The notes under the pieces are model-generated. The model saw only the letters and a program-made list of their open reading frames with translations, did no database searches and was not told the origin of the DNA. A stretch of DNA of 5,743 nt from RGIG2707 sp045600065 (GTDB lineage Bacteria; Bacillota; Clostridia; Peptostreptococcales; Anaerovoracaceae), in NCBI GenBank assembly GCA_045600065.1, contig JAZRXE010000026.1, positions 1 to 5,743 of the forward strand, written 5' to 3'. Shown here piece after piece: positions 4,430 to 5,743 of this stretch; the stretch's first letter is position 1, and each line of letters begins with the position of its first letter. The position numbers and the translations under genes are program-made.

Positions 4430-5743
4430 ATGGAAAACAAATCTGCATGGATAAAATATGAAGAAAAAGACCTGGCATGGCTCGAGGAAGTCTGCGCAGG
4501 CTACAAGGCCTATCTGGACGGCGGCAAGACCGAGCGCAAATGCGTTTCCGAAACCGTTTCCATGGCAAAAAAAGCAGGCTACACGCAGCTTGACACCGCA
4601 CTGGCAGAGGGCAGACTGCAGCCCGGAGACAAGGTATATGCGGTCTGTATGAATAAGACACTGATGCTTCTGCAGCTTGGCAAAAGGCCCTTCGAGCAGG
4701 GTATGAACATCCTGGGCGCACACATAGACAGCCCCAGAATGGATGTGAAGGGCAATCCCCTTTACGAAAACAGCGAGCTTGCATATATGGACACTCACTA
4801 CTACGGCGGCATCAAGAAGTATCAGTGGGTGGCTCAGCCCCTGGCGATACACGGCGTGGTGGCCCTGACAAACGGAGAGGTCCTGAACATCTGCATAGGT
4901 GAAGACGAGAACGATCCCGTGTTCGTGATCACGGATCTGCTGGTCCATCTGTCCGGCGCGCAGCTGGAGCAGAATGCGGCCAAGGTCATCAGCGGCGAGG
5001 GCCTGGATATACTCATCGGCAACAGACCTCTGGAAAAGAGCAAGCTGGCCGAGGATCAGAAGGAAGCAGTAAAGGCCAACGTCCTTAGCATAATCAAAGA
5101 AAAATACGGCTTTGAAGAGGCTGATTTCCTCAGCTCCGAGCTGGAGATCGTGCCCGCAGGCAAGGCAAGGGATATGGGCTTTGACCGCAGCATGATACTC
5201 GCCTACGGCCAGGACGACCGCATCTGCGCCTACACCTCCGCCCTGGCCATGCTGGATGAGGCTGCTCCCCTGGAGCGTACCTCCTGCTGCCTTATAGTAG
5301 ACAAAGAAGAGATAGGCTCAGTGGGCGCGACCGGAATGAGCTCCATGTTCTTTGAGAATGCCATCGCCAAGATAGCTCAGAACCAGGGCCTGGACGCCTA
5401 TACCGGAGCAAATACCGTGCTTGCCAATTCCTTTATGCTCAGCTCCGACGTAAGCGCGGCCTTCGATCCTCTGTACGCCGAAGCCTTCGAGCGCAAGTCC
5501 GCAGCCTTCCTGGGCCACGGCATGAGCTTCAACAAGTTTACAGGCTCCCGCGGCAAGAGCGGCAGCAACGACGCCAACGCCGAATACATTGCCAAGATAC
5601 GCGGCATAATGGATTCCTCCGACATCTCCTACCAGTTCTGCGAGCTGGGCAAGGTAGACGTGGGCGGAGGCGGCACCATAGCCTACATCATGGCCAAGTA
5701 CTGCATGAACGTGGTGGACAGCGGCGTTCCCGTGCTCTCCATG
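4430..5743 (+). CDS. M18-family zinc aminopeptidase (3' end missing)
   Basis: Cytosolic metallo-aminopeptidase of family M18 (aspartyl aminopeptidase / aminopeptidase I group), which removes N-terminal residues from peptides. The visible 438 residues carry most of the family's di-zinc centre: LGAHIDSPRMD (95-105, His98 with Asp100), YGQDDR (259-264, bridging Asp262), DKEEIGSVGATG (291-302, catalytic Glu293 and metal-binding Glu294) and SSDVSAAFDP (338-347, Asp340). NKFTGSRGKSG (368-378) and GKVDVGGGGTIA (407-418) are further family blocks. The frame runs off the window at SGVPVLSM, just before the MHAPxE-type segment that supplies the last zinc-binding His, so about 30 residues are expected to be missing. 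The start at 4430 has AAAGGAAG (4416-4423) with 6-base spacing. It is divergent from the nucleotidase operon with its own promoter. Half of its Ile codons are ATA (13 of 26). Substrate preference (acidic residues or broader) cannot be told from sequence. Confidence 0.94.
   Translation, partial: MENKSAWIKYEEKDLAWLEEVCAGYKAYLDGGKTERKCVSETVSMAKKAGYTQLDTALAEGRLQPGDKVYAVCMNKTLMLLQLGKRPFEQGMNILGAHIDSPRMDVKGNPLYENSELAYMDTHYYGGIKKYQWVAQPLAIHGVVALTNGEVLNICIGEDENDPVFVITDLLVHLSGAQLEQNAAKVISGEGLDILIGNRPLEKSKLAEDQKEAVKANVLSIIKEKYGFEEADFLSSELEIVPAGKARDMGFDRSMILAYGQDDRICAYTSALAMLDEAAPLERTSCCLIVDKEEIGSVGATGMSSMFFENAIAKIAQNQGLDAYTGANTVLANSFMLSSDVSAAFDPLYAEAFERKSAAFLGHGMSFNKFTGSRGKSGSNDANAEYIAKIRGIMDSSDISYQFCELGKVDVGGGGTIAYIMAKYCMNVVDSGVPVLSM

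Noticed and set aside
4271..4948. A 225-codon open frame on the minus strand over the aminopeptidase start
   Set aside because: It overlaps a well-supported M18 gene and both divergent promoters, and its translation has no recognisable family features.

Overview
The window looks like chromosomal DNA from a low-to-mid GC Gram-positive bacterium, most likely a gut-type Clostridia member. This rests on the lipoprotein signal peptide ending in an LSMAAC lipobox, purine-rich Shine-Dalgarno sites (AGGAGG, AGGAG, AAAGGAAG), TATAAT promoters in AT-rich intergenic DNA between GC-richer genes, frequent ATA (Ile) codons, and a C-terminally membrane-anchored nucleotidase. The genus cannot be fixed from sequence alone.

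Layout. Four genes run on the minus strand from about 4162 down to the left edge: a secreted, membrane-anchored 5'-nucleotidase-type phosphoesterase (2276-4162), cytidine deaminase cdd (1854-2261), deoxyribose-phosphate aldolase deoC (1187-1840) and a BMP-family substrate-binding lipoprotein (1-1056, C-terminus cut by the window edge). The first three are packed with 14- and 13-base gaps. The lipoprotein follows a 130-base AT-rich gap with its own near-consensus promoter (TTGTCA-17-TATAAT) and a palindrome over the predicted transcription start. Divergently, an M18-family aminopeptidase (4430 to the right edge, last part missing) has its own promoter. The 267-base divergent region also holds the nucleotidase promoter and a long, hairpin-rich leader.

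How the genes work together (inference from families and order): the surface phosphoesterase would strip phosphate from extracellular nucleotides, the BMP lipoprotein would capture nucleosides for an ABC importer (its ATPase and permeases are expected beyond the left edge), cytidine deaminase would convert (deoxy)cytidine to (deoxy)uridine, and DeoC would split deoxyribose-5-phosphate into acetaldehyde and glyceraldehyde-3-phosphate. A nucleoside phosphorylase and a phosphopentomutase are needed to complete the route and are not in this window. The aminopeptidase is not obviously part of this pathway.

I see no mobile element, CRISPR array, tRNA, rRNA or clearly novel system. The points most worth a second look are regulatory: the nucleotidase leader with competing hairpins and no usable Shine-Dalgarno at the start codon, the palindrome in the lipoprotein promoter, and the divergent C-terminal substrate motif of the nucleotidase.
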